A stretch of 15,441 nucleotides of DNA from Anaerolineales bacterium (GCA_017882065.1 JADGQD010000027.1:1-15441); one strand, 5' to 3'. Shown: positions 1-7,551, counted from the stretch's first letter. Notes: generated by a model from the sequence alone, not told the origin. Program-made: numbers and translations.

Positions 1-221
1 GCAATGGGTGAACCGACTGGCACAACCGATCCTTCCTCAACAACCAAACGACGCACCACACCGCTGGCGGAGGATTCCACCTCCACCGTCGCCTTGTCAG
101 TCTCGATCTCGGCCAGCACCTCGCCCTTGTTGACGGTTTCGCCGACTTTCTTCACCCAACGGACGAGCGTGCCCTCAGCCATATCAAAGCCCAGTTTGGG
201 CATGCTGATGGTCTCAGCCAT
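1..221 (-). CDS. pdhC: Dihydrolipoamide acyltransferase (E2) of pyruvate dehydrogenase, N-terminal lipoyl domain, partial
   Basis: Only the first 73 codons lie in the window; the gene continues past the left edge. The visible part is a complete biotinyl/lipoyl domain starting MAETISMPKLGFDMAEG, with the lipoylation motif ETDKATVEVES; Lys43 is the expected lipoyl-lysine. In the complex this swinging arm carries acetyl groups from E1 to the E2 catalytic core and on to CoA, and electrons to E3. The ATG at 219-221 overlaps the stop codon of the E1 beta gene (TAATG), so translation is probably coupled to it. The subunit-binding and catalytic domains are outside the window. The substrate assignment (pyruvate rather than acetoin or a branched-chain oxo acid) therefore rests on the E1 genes. 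Confidence 0.93.
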   Translation of the reverse strand, partial: MAETISMPKLGFDMAEGTLVRWVKKVGETVNKGEVLAEIETDKATVEVESSASGVVRRLVVEEGSVVPVGSPI

Positions 222-1192
222 TACAGCACCTCCCTGACGGCCGCCACCACGTCGGCAGGTTGCGGCAAAGCGGACTGTTCCAGCGTCCGGTTATAAGGCA
301 GCGGAACTTCCTTCTGCGCCACGCGCACCACCGGCGCGTCGACGTAATCAAAGGCCTGTTCGTAGATGCGGCTGGAAACTTCCGCCCCCACGCCGTATGA
401 TTTCCAGCCTTCTTCGACGATGACCGCCCGGTTGGTCTTCTTAAATGACTCAATCACCGGGCCCATGTCGAGCGGTCGCAGCGAGCGCAGGTCCACGATC
501 TCGGCCTCGATGCCATCCTTGGCCAGTTCCTCAGCGGCCTTCATCGAAATTTCCAGGCCCTTGGAATAGGTCACAATGGTGACATCCTTACCCGGACGCT
601 GGATGGTGGATTTGCCAATCGGGACAACATAATCCCCATCCGGGACTTCACCCCGCACCTGGTACATCGTGGCATTTTCGATGAAAAGGACCGGGTCATT
701 GGACCGGATAGCTGCTTTCAAAAGACCCTTGGCATCTGCCGGTGTCCCGGGCGAGATGACCTTCAGGCCGGGGAAATGGGCGAAAATGGCATCCGGTGTT
801 TGCGAATGGGTGGCACCCAGTTGGCGTCCACCGCCGCCTACGGCGCGGATCACCAGCGGCAGGACGAACTGTCCACCAAACATATAGTGCAGTTTGGCGG
901 CTTGGTTGACTATGTGGTCCATGGCCGAGAAGGCGAAGTTGATGGTCATCAGTTCAGCAATCGGCCGCAGGCCGGTCATGGCCGACCCAATCGCCGCGCC
1001 GATGATGGCAGCCTCGGCAATGGGTGTATCGCGGACACGCTCCCCACCGAAGTGATCGTAAAAACCCTTCGTTACCGCGTAGGATCCACCCCAGACACCG
1101 ACTTCCTCGCCAAGAATAAAGACGTTTGGATCTCTTTCCATTTCCTCCCACATGGCTTGGGAGATGGCTTCGCGCATCGTGATACGGGCCAT
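221..1192 (-). CDS. pdhB: Pyruvate dehydrogenase E1 component, beta subunit
   Basis: The 323-aa protein is the usual length for the beta subunit of the heterotetrameric, thiamine-diphosphate-dependent E1, which decarboxylates pyruvate and acetylates the E2 lipoyl arm. Visible hallmarks are MREAISQAMWEEM at the N-terminus, GEEVGVWGG near residues 28-36, DTPIAEAAIIG with Glu60 (expected to activate the cofactor), THSQ with His129 near the active site, and a transketolase C-terminal half with IVDLRSLRPLD. I start at the ATG 1190-1192 because the longer frame has no family similarity and this ATG sits one base after the E1 alpha stop. A GGAGG ribosome site lies inside the end of E1 alpha. Start and stop both abut neighbours, so this is a tight operon. 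Confidence 0.94.
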   Translation of the reverse strand: MARITMREAISQAMWEEMERDPNVFILGEEVGVWGGSYAVTKGFYDHFGGERVRDTPIAEAAIIGAAIGSAMTGLRPIAELMTINFAFSAMDHIVNQAAKLHYMFGGQFVLPLVIRAVGGGGRQLGATHSQTPDAIFAHFPGLKVISPGTPADAKGLLKAAIRSNDPVLFIENATMYQVRGEVPDGDYVVPIGKSTIQRPGKDVTIVTYSKGLEISMKAAEELAKDGIEAEIVDLRSLRPLDMGPVIESFKKTNRAVIVEEGWKSYGVGAEVSSRIYEQAFDYVDAPVVRVAQKEVPLPYNRTLEQSALPQPADVVAAVREVL

Positions 1193-1193
1193 G

Positions 1194-2156
1194 CTACACC
1201 TCCTCCACGTAGACGTGGTCGAAAAGTGTATCAAGGCCCGGCTCCGGGCTGGCTTCGGCAAACTCGACCGCTTTCTGAACGTCCGCCTTCGCACGCGTTT
1301 CAATCTCCTCGAGTGCTTTGGTGGTTGCCTTTTTGTTCCCGGTCAGATAGGCATGGAAAACGCCTATAGGGTCGTGTTCTTCCCATTTCTTGACTTCTTC
1401 CTGCTTACGGTAGCGTTCAGGGTCGCCCATCGAGTGGCCGCGGAAGCGGTAGGTCATGATTTCCAGCATCCTCGGTCCGGACCCGCTGCGGACCGTCTCA
1501 ATGGCCTTCTTAGCCGCCTCGTAGATCGCCAGCACGTCCATCCCGTCCACGCGCTCATGCGCCATCCCGTAGCCTTCGGCCTTCTGCTGGATTTCGGACA
1601 CCGCTGAAGCACGCTCAACCGTCGTCCCCATTCCATACATGTTGTTCTCGCACACCCACAGCACGGGTAGCGTCCAGACCTTTGACAAATTCAACGCTTC
1701 GTGGAAGTATCCGATATTGGTGGCACCTTCGCCAAACATGCAGATAGTCACGCCGTCGCGGCCAGCATACTTGTCGCCCAGGGCCAATCCCGCAGCGAGC
1801 GGCATGTGCGCCCCGACAATGGCATGTCCGCCCCAGAAATTCCTGGTCACGTCCGCCATGTGCATTGAACCGCCGCGGCCTTGCGAAATGCCGGTGGCTT
1901 TGCCCATCAGTTCCGCCATCACCTGGTTGGCCGGGATACCACAGTTAATGGCCACACCATGGTCACGATAGGCCGTGATGACCCGGTCCTGCGGCTGGCG
2001 GGCAGCGATCAAGCCTGTGCTGACAGCTTCCTGACCAATGTAGAGGTGCATGAACCCACCGATCTTGCCAGCTTGGTACAATTCGGCCCCGCGCTCTTCC
2101 AGCCGGCGGATGAGCACCATCTGATAATATAAATCCAGAAGTTTCGCTTTATCCAT
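1194..2156 (-). CDS. pdhA: Pyruvate dehydrogenase E1 component, alpha subunit
   Basis: The 320-aa protein binds thiamine diphosphate and pairs with the next gene product. The cofactor motif runs from G142-E-G144 to N171-N172 (FGEGATN to ENNMYGMGT); the usual GDG is GEG here. QGRGGSMHM (92-100), GGHAIVGA (109-116) and RGHSMGDPERYR (239-250, the loop region phosphorylated in mitochondrial homologs) are typical of pyruvate dehydrogenase, with acetoin dehydrogenase as the main alternative. I choose the ATG at 2154-2156 over an in-frame TTG four codons upstream because GGAG lies six bases before it. It is the first gene of the operon, with a good TATAAT box upstream at 2187-2192. Confidence 0.94.
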   Translation of the reverse strand: MDKAKLLDLYYQMVLIRRLEERGAELYQAGKIGGFMHLYIGQEAVSTGLIAARQPQDRVITAYRDHGVAINCGIPANQVMAELMGKATGISQGRGGSMHMADVTRNFWGGHAIVGAHMPLAAGLALGDKYAGRDGVTICMFGEGATNIGYFHEALNLSKVWTLPVLWVCENNMYGMGTTVERASAVSEIQQKAEGYGMAHERVDGMDVLAIYEAAKKAIETVRSGSGPRMLEIMTYRFRGHSMGDPERYRKQEEVKKWEEHDPIGVFHAYLTGNKKATTKALEEIETRAKADVQKAVEFAEASPEPGLDTLFDHVYVEEV

Positions 2157-2186
2157 TCTATTCTCCAAACAATTCGTATCGGAGTG

Positions 2187-2192
2187 ATTATA
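2187..2192 (-). promoter_or_regulatory. -10 box of the pyruvate dehydrogenase operon
   Basis: Read on the minus strand, a perfect TATAAT lies about 30 bases before the E1 alpha start in an AT-rich stretch. No convincing -35 element is seen at 16-18 bp spacing, so an activator may help, or the element may be weak. The divergent yba-type gene starts only about 100 bp away. Confidence 0.5.
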
Positions 2193-2243
2193 TCCAATAT
2201 TTATCAGTTTTTTATAGGAAATTCAAGAGGAGTTCGCATGATG

Positions 2244-2252
2244 TGGTATATT
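2244..2252 (+). promoter_or_regulatory. Extended -10 promoter, apparently giving a leaderless mRNA
   Basis: The sequence TGGTATATT is an extended -10 (TGn plus TATATT). Six bases separate it from the A of the downstream ATG at 2259, which places the expected transcription start on the start codon itself. No purine-rich ribosome site lies at usable distance before that ATG, consistent with leaderless translation. Confidence 0.5.
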
Positions 2253-2258
2253 CCCCTC

Positions 2259-2726
2259 ATGCCCATCTCCACCCCCGCTACACAAACCCTCGACCTGCTC
2301 TTCGTTCCCTACCGCGTTTTCGAGCACCCGCACCCGCCCGGGTCGCTCGAGCAGGCTGCCCGCGAACGTGGACAGGCCCCCGGGCAGATCATCCGCAGCA
2401 TCCTGTTTAGATATGAGAAGGAAAACTTCTTCCTGACCCTGATGGCCGGGCCGGGACAGATCTCCTGGCGCAAGTTACGCGCCCACCTGGGCGTTTCGCG
2501 CATCTCGATGGCAACCGAAGACGAGGTGCTGACCGTCACCGGCTGCACGGTCGGAACGGTTTCGCCGCTCGGCTTGTCGCGTCCCATCCGCATTCTGGCC
2601 GATGTGAGCGTCTTCAAGCCGGAGGAGATTTCCATCGGCTCCGGGGCGCGAGGGGTGGCAATTATTATAAAATCTGCAGATTTACAGCGGGTATTGGGGA
2701 AAATCGAGGTCGGACAATTTTGTTAA
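2259..2726 (+). CDS. YbaK/ProX-family aminoacyl-tRNA deacylase-like protein
   Basis: The 155-aa protein matches the YbaK/EbsC/ProX fold, whose members hydrolyse mischarged tRNAs (such as Cys- or Ala-tRNA-Pro). Supporting features are the conserved order IIRSILF (44-50), a central ISWRKLRAHLG helix, TGCTVGTVSPLGL and a final GARGVAIIIKSADLQ. The invariant lysine of YbaK-type enzymes would fall at residue 46, where this protein has Arg. Catalysis might therefore differ, or the true editing substrate may be unusual. The start is the ATG at 2259: upstream in-frame codons look non-coding, and the promoter sits immediately before it. It heads a three-gene plus-strand cluster, divergent from the pyruvate dehydrogenase operon. 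The substrate cannot be told from sequence alone. Confidence 0.82.
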   Translation: MPISTPATQTLDLLFVPYRVFEHPHPPGSLEQAARERGQAPGQIIRSILFRYEKENFFLTLMAGPGQISWRKLRAHLGVSRISMATEDEVLTVTGCTVGTVSPLGLSRPIRILADVSVFKPEEISIGSGARGVAIIIKSADLQRVLGKIEVGQFC

Positions 2727-2749
2727 CCCGCCTCGTGTTCGGTCGCGCT

Positions 2750-2755
2750 TATAAT
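2750..2755 (+). promoter_or_regulatory. -10 box ahead of the 34-codon gene
   Basis: A TATAAT stands 24 bases after the yba-type stop codon and 38 bases before the small gene's ATG. I see no strong -35 hexamer at 16-18 bp, so confidence is moderate. Confidence 0.4.
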
Positions 2756-2793
2756 TGAGGCAAGCCTTTCCATCATCCCTCCAGGAGATTTTC

Positions 2794-2898
2794 ATGAGCG
2801 AAAAAGAGAAGAAACCCGATGGGATGTACATTCACACGCCGTCCATTAAACGGCTGAGACGAGACCTGGCCAGGATTATCCAGAGAGCCATCTCATAA
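2794..2898 (+). CDS. 34-aa basic small protein, unrecognised
   Basis: This short frame encodes a 34-residue protein (MSEKEKKPDGMYIHTP, then a basic part ending RLARDL-like; the C-terminal half reads SIKRLRRDLARIIQRAIS). An ideal AGGAG (2783-2787) lies six bases before the ATG and a TATAAT box lies upstream, which makes translation plausible. The N-terminal third is charged and Lys/Glu-rich. The C-terminal half would form a strongly basic amphipathic helix, suggesting binding to nucleic acid, ribosome or membrane, but no family is recognised. There is no signal peptide, cysteine or toxin hallmark, and no cognate partner gene next to it. It lies between the YbaK-like gene and the lipoprotein gene, 22 bases ahead of the latter, and may be co-transcribed with it. 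Confidence 0.55.
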   Translation: MSEKEKKPDGMYIHTPSIKRLRRDLARIIQRAIS

Positions 2899-2920
2899 CC
2901 CCTTGGCAGATTTATAAATC

Positions 2921-3736
2921 ATGCGGCCTTTACCCCAACTCACCAGCCTCTGTTTTCTCTTCCTCTCAGCCTGCGTGGTACTGGCAGGGTGTGGACCTAC
3001 CCCAGAGGAACAGTCCACCATGACTGCCACTGCCCAGACAGCCACTGCAGCTGCCTGGACCCGAACCCCGACTCCCACCCGAACCTTTACCCCCACCTCA
3101 ACATCCACGCCCACCTCAACATTCACACCCACCGCGTCTTCCACTCCTACAATTACTCCCACACCCACAATCACCCCCTCCCCCACCTTTGATTTCCCCA
3201 AAGTCACTGTGAACAAAGCTGCCGCAGCCTGCCTTTGGGGCCCGGCGAAGGCTTACCTTTATGCATGGGACCTGCGTGCTGGCGACACCGGCACCGTCTA
3301 TGGTCGCGCCCCGTACGGAAGTAACTGGCTCTATGTAAGGATGGACAGGGTGGGAAAGTACTGTTGGGTTTCCCCTTACGTTGTTGATGTTGTCGGCGAC
3401 CCCCATACAGTCATCGTAGAGACGGTGCGCCTGCCCATCACAAACGCCCTTTACGCCCCGCCGACCAATGTCAGGGCTGAACGCCAGGGAGACCAGGTCA
3501 TAGTCTCCTGGGACCTGGTCTGGATGACGGAGGACGACGACCGCGGCTACTTCCTCAATGTGTGGGTATGCCAGAACGGAAAATACGTCTGGATACCGAT
3601 CGGTCTGCCAGACCAATTCACGACATCGGTTACATTCACGGACCAGCCGGGCTGTTCCCTGCCATCCGGCGGGCAACTCTATACCGTTGAAAAGCATGGT
3701 TACACAAGTCCCGTGGATATTCCCTGGCCTCCTTAA
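2921..3736 (+). CDS. Surface lipoprotein with Thr/Pro stalk, SH3-like and Fn3-like domains
   Basis: The 271-aa protein begins with a lipoprotein signal peptide: a hydrophobic stretch at 7-22 and lipobox L21-A-G-C24, so Cys24 should be lipidated after cleavage. Residues about 33-45 are Thr/Ala-rich. Residues about 46-90 form a Thr/Pro/Ser stalk of TPT-type repeats, likely extended and possibly O-glycosylated. Residues about 100-160 resemble a bacterial SH3-like domain (ACLWGPAKAY, GDTGTVYGR, WLYVR, CWVSPYVV). Residues about 178-270 (APPTNVRA, VIVSWD, final beta strands) look like a fibronectin-III-type sandwich. The stalk is encoded by a G-poor, C-rich tract (about 3055-3190). The ATG at 2921 lacks a clear ribosome site. 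A role in cell-surface binding is inferred only from architecture. Confidence 0.8.
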   Translation: MRPLPQLTSLCFLFLSACVVLAGCGPTPEEQSTMTATAQTATAAAWTRTPTPTRTFTPTSTSTPTSTFTPTASSTPTITPTPTITPSPTFDFPKVTVNKAAAACLWGPAKAYLYAWDLRAGDTGTVYGRAPYGSNWLYVRMDRVGKYCWVSPYVVDVVGDPHTVIVETVRLPITNALYAPPTNVRAERQGDQVIVSWDLVWMTEDDDRGYFLNVWVCQNGKYVWIPIGLPDQFTTSVTFTDQPGCSLPSGGQLYTVEKHGYTSPVDIPWPP

Positions 3737-3752
3737 ATTATTAACCAGCCGG

Positions 3753-3897
3753 TTGTAGAGACACCTACTGAAATCCCGCTGTTAATAGAATCGTCTTTGT
3801 CGTCATCATGAAGTCAGTTTGGAGAATGGCTTCACCCTTTCTGAGAAGTAACGACTTCAGTCGTTCGACCAAAAAACACCTAAAGTCGCCACTACAA
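3753..3897 (+). repeat. REP/MITE-like palindromic intergenic element (candidate)
   Basis: The non-coding stretch after the lipoprotein gene is bounded by TTGTAG (3753-3758) and its complement CTACAA (3892-3897). It contains a perfect 7-bp hairpin, AACGACT-TC-AGTCGTT (3850-3865), followed by CTAAAGTCGCCACTACAA. Such AGTCG-based palindromes look like the dispersed repeats found between genes in other filamentous-bacteria genomes, but there is no second copy in this window, so repeat status is inference. The strand given is arbitrary. Confidence 0.35.
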
Positions 3898-3925
3898 ATC
3901 CCTTTCGTGAAGTACTGGGAATAAC

Positions 3926-3957
3926 AAAAAATGCCCGACAGGTGTCGGGCATTTTTT
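3926..3957. terminator. Bidirectional rho-independent terminator
   Basis: This is a perfect inverted repeat: an A-run, ATGCCCGACA, a GG centre, TGTCGGGCAT, and a T-run. The stem is GC-rich, and both strands end in at least five T, so it can stop the plus-strand lipoprotein cluster and the minus-strand dikinase gene, whose stop codon is 16 bases away. Confidence 0.92.
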
Positions 3958-3972
3958 GTCTATTGTATATTG

Positions 3973-6738
3973 CTACTTATCTTCGGCAATCTTCTTACCG
4001 CTGTACTTCAGCGCCGAGTGCGCCGCGGCTAGTCTGGCAATCGGGACACGGAAGGGCGAGCATGAAACGTAATTATTGCCAATCATGTGGCACCACTCGA
4101 TGGAGTCGGGGTCGCCGCCATGTTCGCCGCAGATTCCCACTTCCAACCCGGGGCGGGTCTTGCGGCCATCGTTGATCGCCATCTGCATCAGCTTGCCCAC
4201 TCCTTCCCGGTCCAGGATCTGGAACGGATTCTTGGGCAGGATTCCCTCGGCCACATAGGTCACCAGGAAATTGCGCTCGGCATCGTCGCGCGAGTAACCG
4301 AAGGTCATCTGGGTCAGGTCGTTGGTGCCGAAGGAGAAGAATTCAGCCAGTTTGGCAATCTCTCCGGCGGTCACAGCCGCCCGCGGGATTTCGATCATCG
4401 TACCGAACTTGTAATGGAATTCCACCTTCTTCTCTTCCGTGACATCCTTGGCAATGCGGACGAGACGCGGCTGAATCCATTCAAGTTCCTTGACCGTGCC
4501 GGTCAGCGGGATCATGACCTCCGGCTTGACCACGATTCCACGCTTGGTGCAGTCCGCGGCGGCTTCAAAGATCGCGCGCACCTGCATCTCAACGATTTCA
4601 GGCATGGCGATGCTCAAGCGGACGCCACGCAGACCCATCATCGGGTTGGATTCGTGCAGACTCTTGATGGAGGCCAGCAGGTCTTCTTTTTCCTTCAAAC
4701 CCTTGGTCTCGCCCTTGACGCGCATGGTCACAACTTCTTCGAAGAGTTTCTCTTCGTCTGGCATGAACTCGTGCAGAGGCGGGTCAATCAAGCGGATGAT
4801 GACCGGATAACCGTTCATCGCTTCGAACAGGCCATCGAAATCCTTGCGCTGAGTCGGGAGGAGCTGGTTCAGGTAGCCCGTGCGCTCTTCGCTGGTCTCG
4901 GCAAGGATCATCTTCTGCACGATCGGCAGGCGCTCGGTCTCGAAGAACATGTGCTCGGTACGGCACAAGCCGATGCCTTTGGCGCCATACGAACGGGCGC
5001 GCTGGGCATCCTTGGGATAGTCCGCATTGGCCCATACCTGTAAGCCGGGGGCTTTGCGGCCATCGGGCAGGATGCGGATATCTTTGCGGGCAGCGAGTTC
5101 ATCCGCCCAGCCGAGCAGGGTCAGCAGGTCAGTCTGTTCTTCGATCTTGGCTTCGACGGTTGGGATCTTACCAATGAATACCTTTCCCGTCGTACCATCG
5201 ACCGAAATCCACTCGCCTTCCTTGACGACTTTGCCATCCACTTCCATGATGCAATTCTCGAGGTCGATCTTGATCATTGAAGCACCAACCACGCAGGGAA
5301 TGCCGAATTGGCGTGCGACCACTGAGGCGTGCGAGGAGGCCCCGCCTTCGCTGGTCAGCACTCCCTGGGAGGCGATCATGCCATGCACATCATCGGGCTT
5401 TGTAAAAGGGCGCACCATAATGACTTTTTGCTTTTCGTCCTTGGCCATGCGCTCAGCGGTATCAGCATCAAAATATACCTGGCCAACCGCTGCGCCCGGT
5501 GAAGCGTTAACGCCCGTGACGTAGTAAGCACCCGATTTTTCTGCGGCTATCATTGCCTTCTCATCGAACTGTGGGTGGAGCAGCATATCTACAACTTCGG
5601 GAGTAACGCGCAATACTGCTTCTTCCTTCGAGATTAACCCCTCGTTCGCCATATCGATGGCGATCTTGATTGCCGCCTTGGCTGTGCGCTTGGCATTGCG
5701 GGTCTGGAGCATCCACAGTTTGCCGCGCTCGATGGTGAACTCGACATCCTGCATATCTTTGTTATGCTTCTCCAGCTTGGCAGTGATTTTCATGAACTGT
5801 TTATAGGCTTCGGGCATCTTGGTACCGAGGTGCTCGATCGGGTCGGCGTTGCGGATACCGGCCACCACGTCTTCGCCCTGGGCATTGAGCAGGAACTCTC
5901 CCATCATCTTCTTGTCTCCGGTGGAGGGGTTGCGGGTGAACGCCACGCCCGTGCCGGAGTCGTCGCCCATGTTCCCAAAGACCATGGTCACGATATTAAC
6001 CGCCGTTCCGAGGTCTTCTGAAATATTGGTCGCCTTACGATAGTCAACAGCTTTCTTGCCCATCCAGGATTTGAACACAGCTTTGGTGGCCACTTCAAGC
6101 TGGGCAAAAACATCCTGCGGGAATTCTACGCCGGCATGCTGCTTGTGCAGTCCTTTGTATTCGACCACCAAGGCTTTCCAATCATCGGCTGTCATTTCCG
6201 TATCTAGCTTGTAACCCTTCCCGGCCTTGTATTCGTCCATGGGATGTTCGAAAACCTCGTCATCGAGATTGAAGACGGTGGTGCCAAACATCTCGATCAG
6301 GCGGCGGTAGGAATCATAGACAAAGCGGGGATTGTTGGTCAGCTTGATCATGCCCTCCACGACTTTGTCGTTCAGACCAATGTTGAGGATGGTGTTCATC
6401 ATGCCGGGCATGGAGAACTTGGCTCCTGAGCGGCAGGACACCAGCAAGGGATTCGACGGATCCCCGAACTTCTTATCAGCCTGTTTCTCAACAACCTTGA
6501 GAGCTGCCAGCATCTGGTCCCACTGGCCTTCGGGAAATTGACCGGTCTTGCGGAATTCATTGCACGCTTCGGTTGTGACAGTGAAACCGGGCGGCACCGG
6601 GACCCCGGCGCGGGCCATATCGGCCAAGCCGGAACCTTTGCCGCCGAGCAGGCCGCGCACGCCCTCCCATGAACCGGCATACTTTTCAACTTCCTCGACC
6701 TCTTCAAAAAGATAAACCCATTTCTTACTCTTAGCCAT
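3973..6738 (-). CDS. ppdK: Pyruvate, phosphate dikinase
   Basis: The 921-aa enzyme interconverts ATP, Pi and pyruvate with AMP, PPi and PEP. All domains are visible. The N-terminal nucleotide-binding domain has LLGGKGSGLADM (30-41) and SCRSGAKFSMPGMMNTI (101-117). The swivelling phosphohistidine domain has GGASSHASVVAR with catalytic His470. The C-terminal TIM-barrel PEP/pyruvate domain has GLCRTEHMFF and GICGEHGGDP with catalytic Cys870, followed by YVSCSPFRVPIARLA. Around the histidine the usual PPDK GGMTSHA is GGASSHA, so Ser replaces the Thr two residues before His. The ATG at 6736-6738 follows AGGAGG by five bases; the longer frame upstream is not family-like. The gene is monocistronic, closed by the 3926-3957 terminator. 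It can run in glycolytic or gluconeogenic direction and supplies or uses pyruvate handled by the nearby dehydrogenase. Confidence 0.97.
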   Translation of the reverse strand: MAKSKKWVYLFEEVEEVEKYAGSWEGVRGLLGGKGSGLADMARAGVPVPPGFTVTTEACNEFRKTGQFPEGQWDQMLAALKVVEKQADKKFGDPSNPLLVSCRSGAKFSMPGMMNTILNIGLNDKVVEGMIKLTNNPRFVYDSYRRLIEMFGTTVFNLDDEVFEHPMDEYKAGKGYKLDTEMTADDWKALVVEYKGLHKQHAGVEFPQDVFAQLEVATKAVFKSWMGKKAVDYRKATNISEDLGTAVNIVTMVFGNMGDDSGTGVAFTRNPSTGDKKMMGEFLLNAQGEDVVAGIRNADPIEHLGTKMPEAYKQFMKITAKLEKHNKDMQDVEFTIERGKLWMLQTRNAKRTAKAAIKIAIDMANEGLISKEEAVLRVTPEVVDMLLHPQFDEKAMIAAEKSGAYYVTGVNASPGAAVGQVYFDADTAERMAKDEKQKVIMVRPFTKPDDVHGMIASQGVLTSEGGASSHASVVARQFGIPCVVGASMIKIDLENCIMEVDGKVVKEGEWISVDGTTGKVFIGKIPTVEAKIEEQTDLLTLLGWADELAARKDIRILPDGRKAPGLQVWANADYPKDAQRARSYGAKGIGLCRTEHMFFETERLPIVQKMILAETSEERTGYLNQLLPTQRKDFDGLFEAMNGYPVIIRLIDPPLHEFMPDEEKLFEEVVTMRVKGETKGLKEKEDLLASIKSLHESNPMMGLRGVRLSIAMPEIVEMQVRAIFEAAADCTKRGIVVKPEVMIPLTGTVKELEWIQPRLVRIAKDVTEEKKVEFHYKFGTMIEIPRAAVTAGEIAKLAEFFSFGTNDLTQMTFGYSRDDAERNFLVTYVAEGILPKNPFQILDREGVGKLMQMAINDGRKTRPGLEVGICGEHGGDPDSIEWCHMIGNNYVSCSPFRVPIARLAAAHSALKYSGKKIAEDK

Positions 6739-6779
6739 TTTGGCCTCCTGCGGATGAAATAAAATGTCTACATTCGAAT

Positions 6780-6808
6780 CTATTAACGAACGCAGCACAA
6801 TTCAACAA
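6780..6808 (-). promoter_or_regulatory. Possible sigma-70 promoter of ppdK
   Basis: On the minus strand, TTGTTG (6808-6803) and TAATAG (6785-6780) are separated by exactly 17 bp, giving a transcription start about 35 bases before the dikinase ATG. Both hexamers are imperfect. The rest of the 280-bp divergent region up to 7018 shows only two direct copies of GGTAATT (about 6905 and 6926) and a GATAAT at 6986-6991 that could serve the response regulator. Confidence 0.35.
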
Positions 6809-7018
6809 AGTTTATGTAAAAACACACAATCCGAAAGTTTACCACAAACTTTGCCCTCCAACTGCTGCCAATCCACGGTTCTCTGCGAATCGCCGTGGTG
6901 ATGGGGTAATTACTGCCTCACTGTGGTAATTCCCAAACAGCCGTTTTGTAAAGCAATTGCAAAGCGCAAACTGACCCCATTGAATGATAATACAGTAATT
7001 GATGGTGGTGACTTTTAT

Positions 7019-7432
7019 ATGACCCAAAAAGTGCTTGCAATTGATGATGATCCTGCCATGACAGAATTGCTAACCCTGCTTTTAAAAACGCACGGTTACA
7101 ATGTCCTGACAGCCAACACCGGTGAAGAAGGTGTCAAGATCGCCCGGGAAGATTCTCCCGATGTAATCATCCTCGACCTGATGATGGCCGGCATGGACGG
7201 CTGGCAGGTGTGCACTCAAATACGAACGTTCAGTACTGTGCCCATCCTGATTATCTCCGCACTCGACAGCCCCGGTTTGGCCGCCAGTGCCCTCGACGCC
7301 GGTGCGGACGATTACCTGGTCAAGCCCATCTCCAGTGGGATTCTGATTTCTCACTTGAACCAACTGACCCGCCGCACTGGTATGAAGAACGGCAATAAAT
7401 CCAAACCGAAAACTGCTCCCCTCCCAGCCTAG
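7019..7432 (+). CDS. Stand-alone receiver-domain response regulator
   Basis: The 137-aa protein is a CheY-like receiver domain without output domain. Acidic residues D9-D10-D11 follow the first strand (KVLAIDDDPAM). D53 in VIILDLMMAGMDGW is the phospho-acceptor. S80 takes the switch Thr/Ser position and K102 in YLVKPI is the invariant lysine. After residue about 122 there is only a short basic tail (GMKNGNKSKPKTAPLPA), too small for a DNA-binding domain. It probably acts through protein contacts or as a phosphorelay intermediate. No histidine kinase is nearby, so the partner is unknown. I start at the ATG 7019: upstream codons are not receiver-like, though the ribosome site (GGTGGTG) is weak. 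It is monocistronic, with a terminator 20 bases downstream. Confidence 0.88.
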   Translation: MTQKVLAIDDDPAMTELLTLLLKTHGYNVLTANTGEEGVKIAREDSPDVIILDLMMAGMDGWQVCTQIRTFSTVPILIISALDSPGLAASALDAGADDYLVKPISSGILISHLNQLTRRTGMKNGNKSKPKTAPLPA

Positions 7433-7452
7433 GAGATTTTTCCAGAATTCCG

Positions 7453-7478
7453 GCGCAGGCCCCAGCCTGCGCTTTTTT
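7453..7478 (+). terminator. Rho-independent terminator after the response regulator
   Basis: The stem GCGCAGGC / GCCTGCGC (7453-7460 with 7465-7472) has loop CCCA and is followed directly by six T (7473-7478). The 8-bp GC-rich stem and U-run are canonical. Confidence 0.92.
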
Positions 7479-7551
7479 ATTTGTGCTAAAATCAGGCTGT
7501 TCTTTTTCAGGAAACACACTTGCAATCACAAAAATTCTTTGGAGTTCTGCC

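Noticed and set aside
1194..2156. Acetoin dehydrogenase instead of pyruvate dehydrogenase
   Set aside because: Not excluded, but GMGTTVERAS and RGHSMGDPERYR are closer to pyruvate dehydrogenase E1 alpha, and no acetoin-pathway gene is seen.
2157..2168. A TTG start four codons upstream for E1 alpha
   Set aside because: The ATG at 2154-2156 has GGAG at ideal spacing, which would be inside the TTG-started coding region.
2893..3216. A Val/Gly-rich minus-strand frame
   Set aside because: It is the antisense reading of the Thr/Pro stalk codons of the lipoprotein gene.
4087..5043. A 318-codon open frame on the plus strand
   Set aside because: It lies wholly antisense to the well-supported dikinase gene, has no family motifs, and is a by-product of the high-GC codon pattern.
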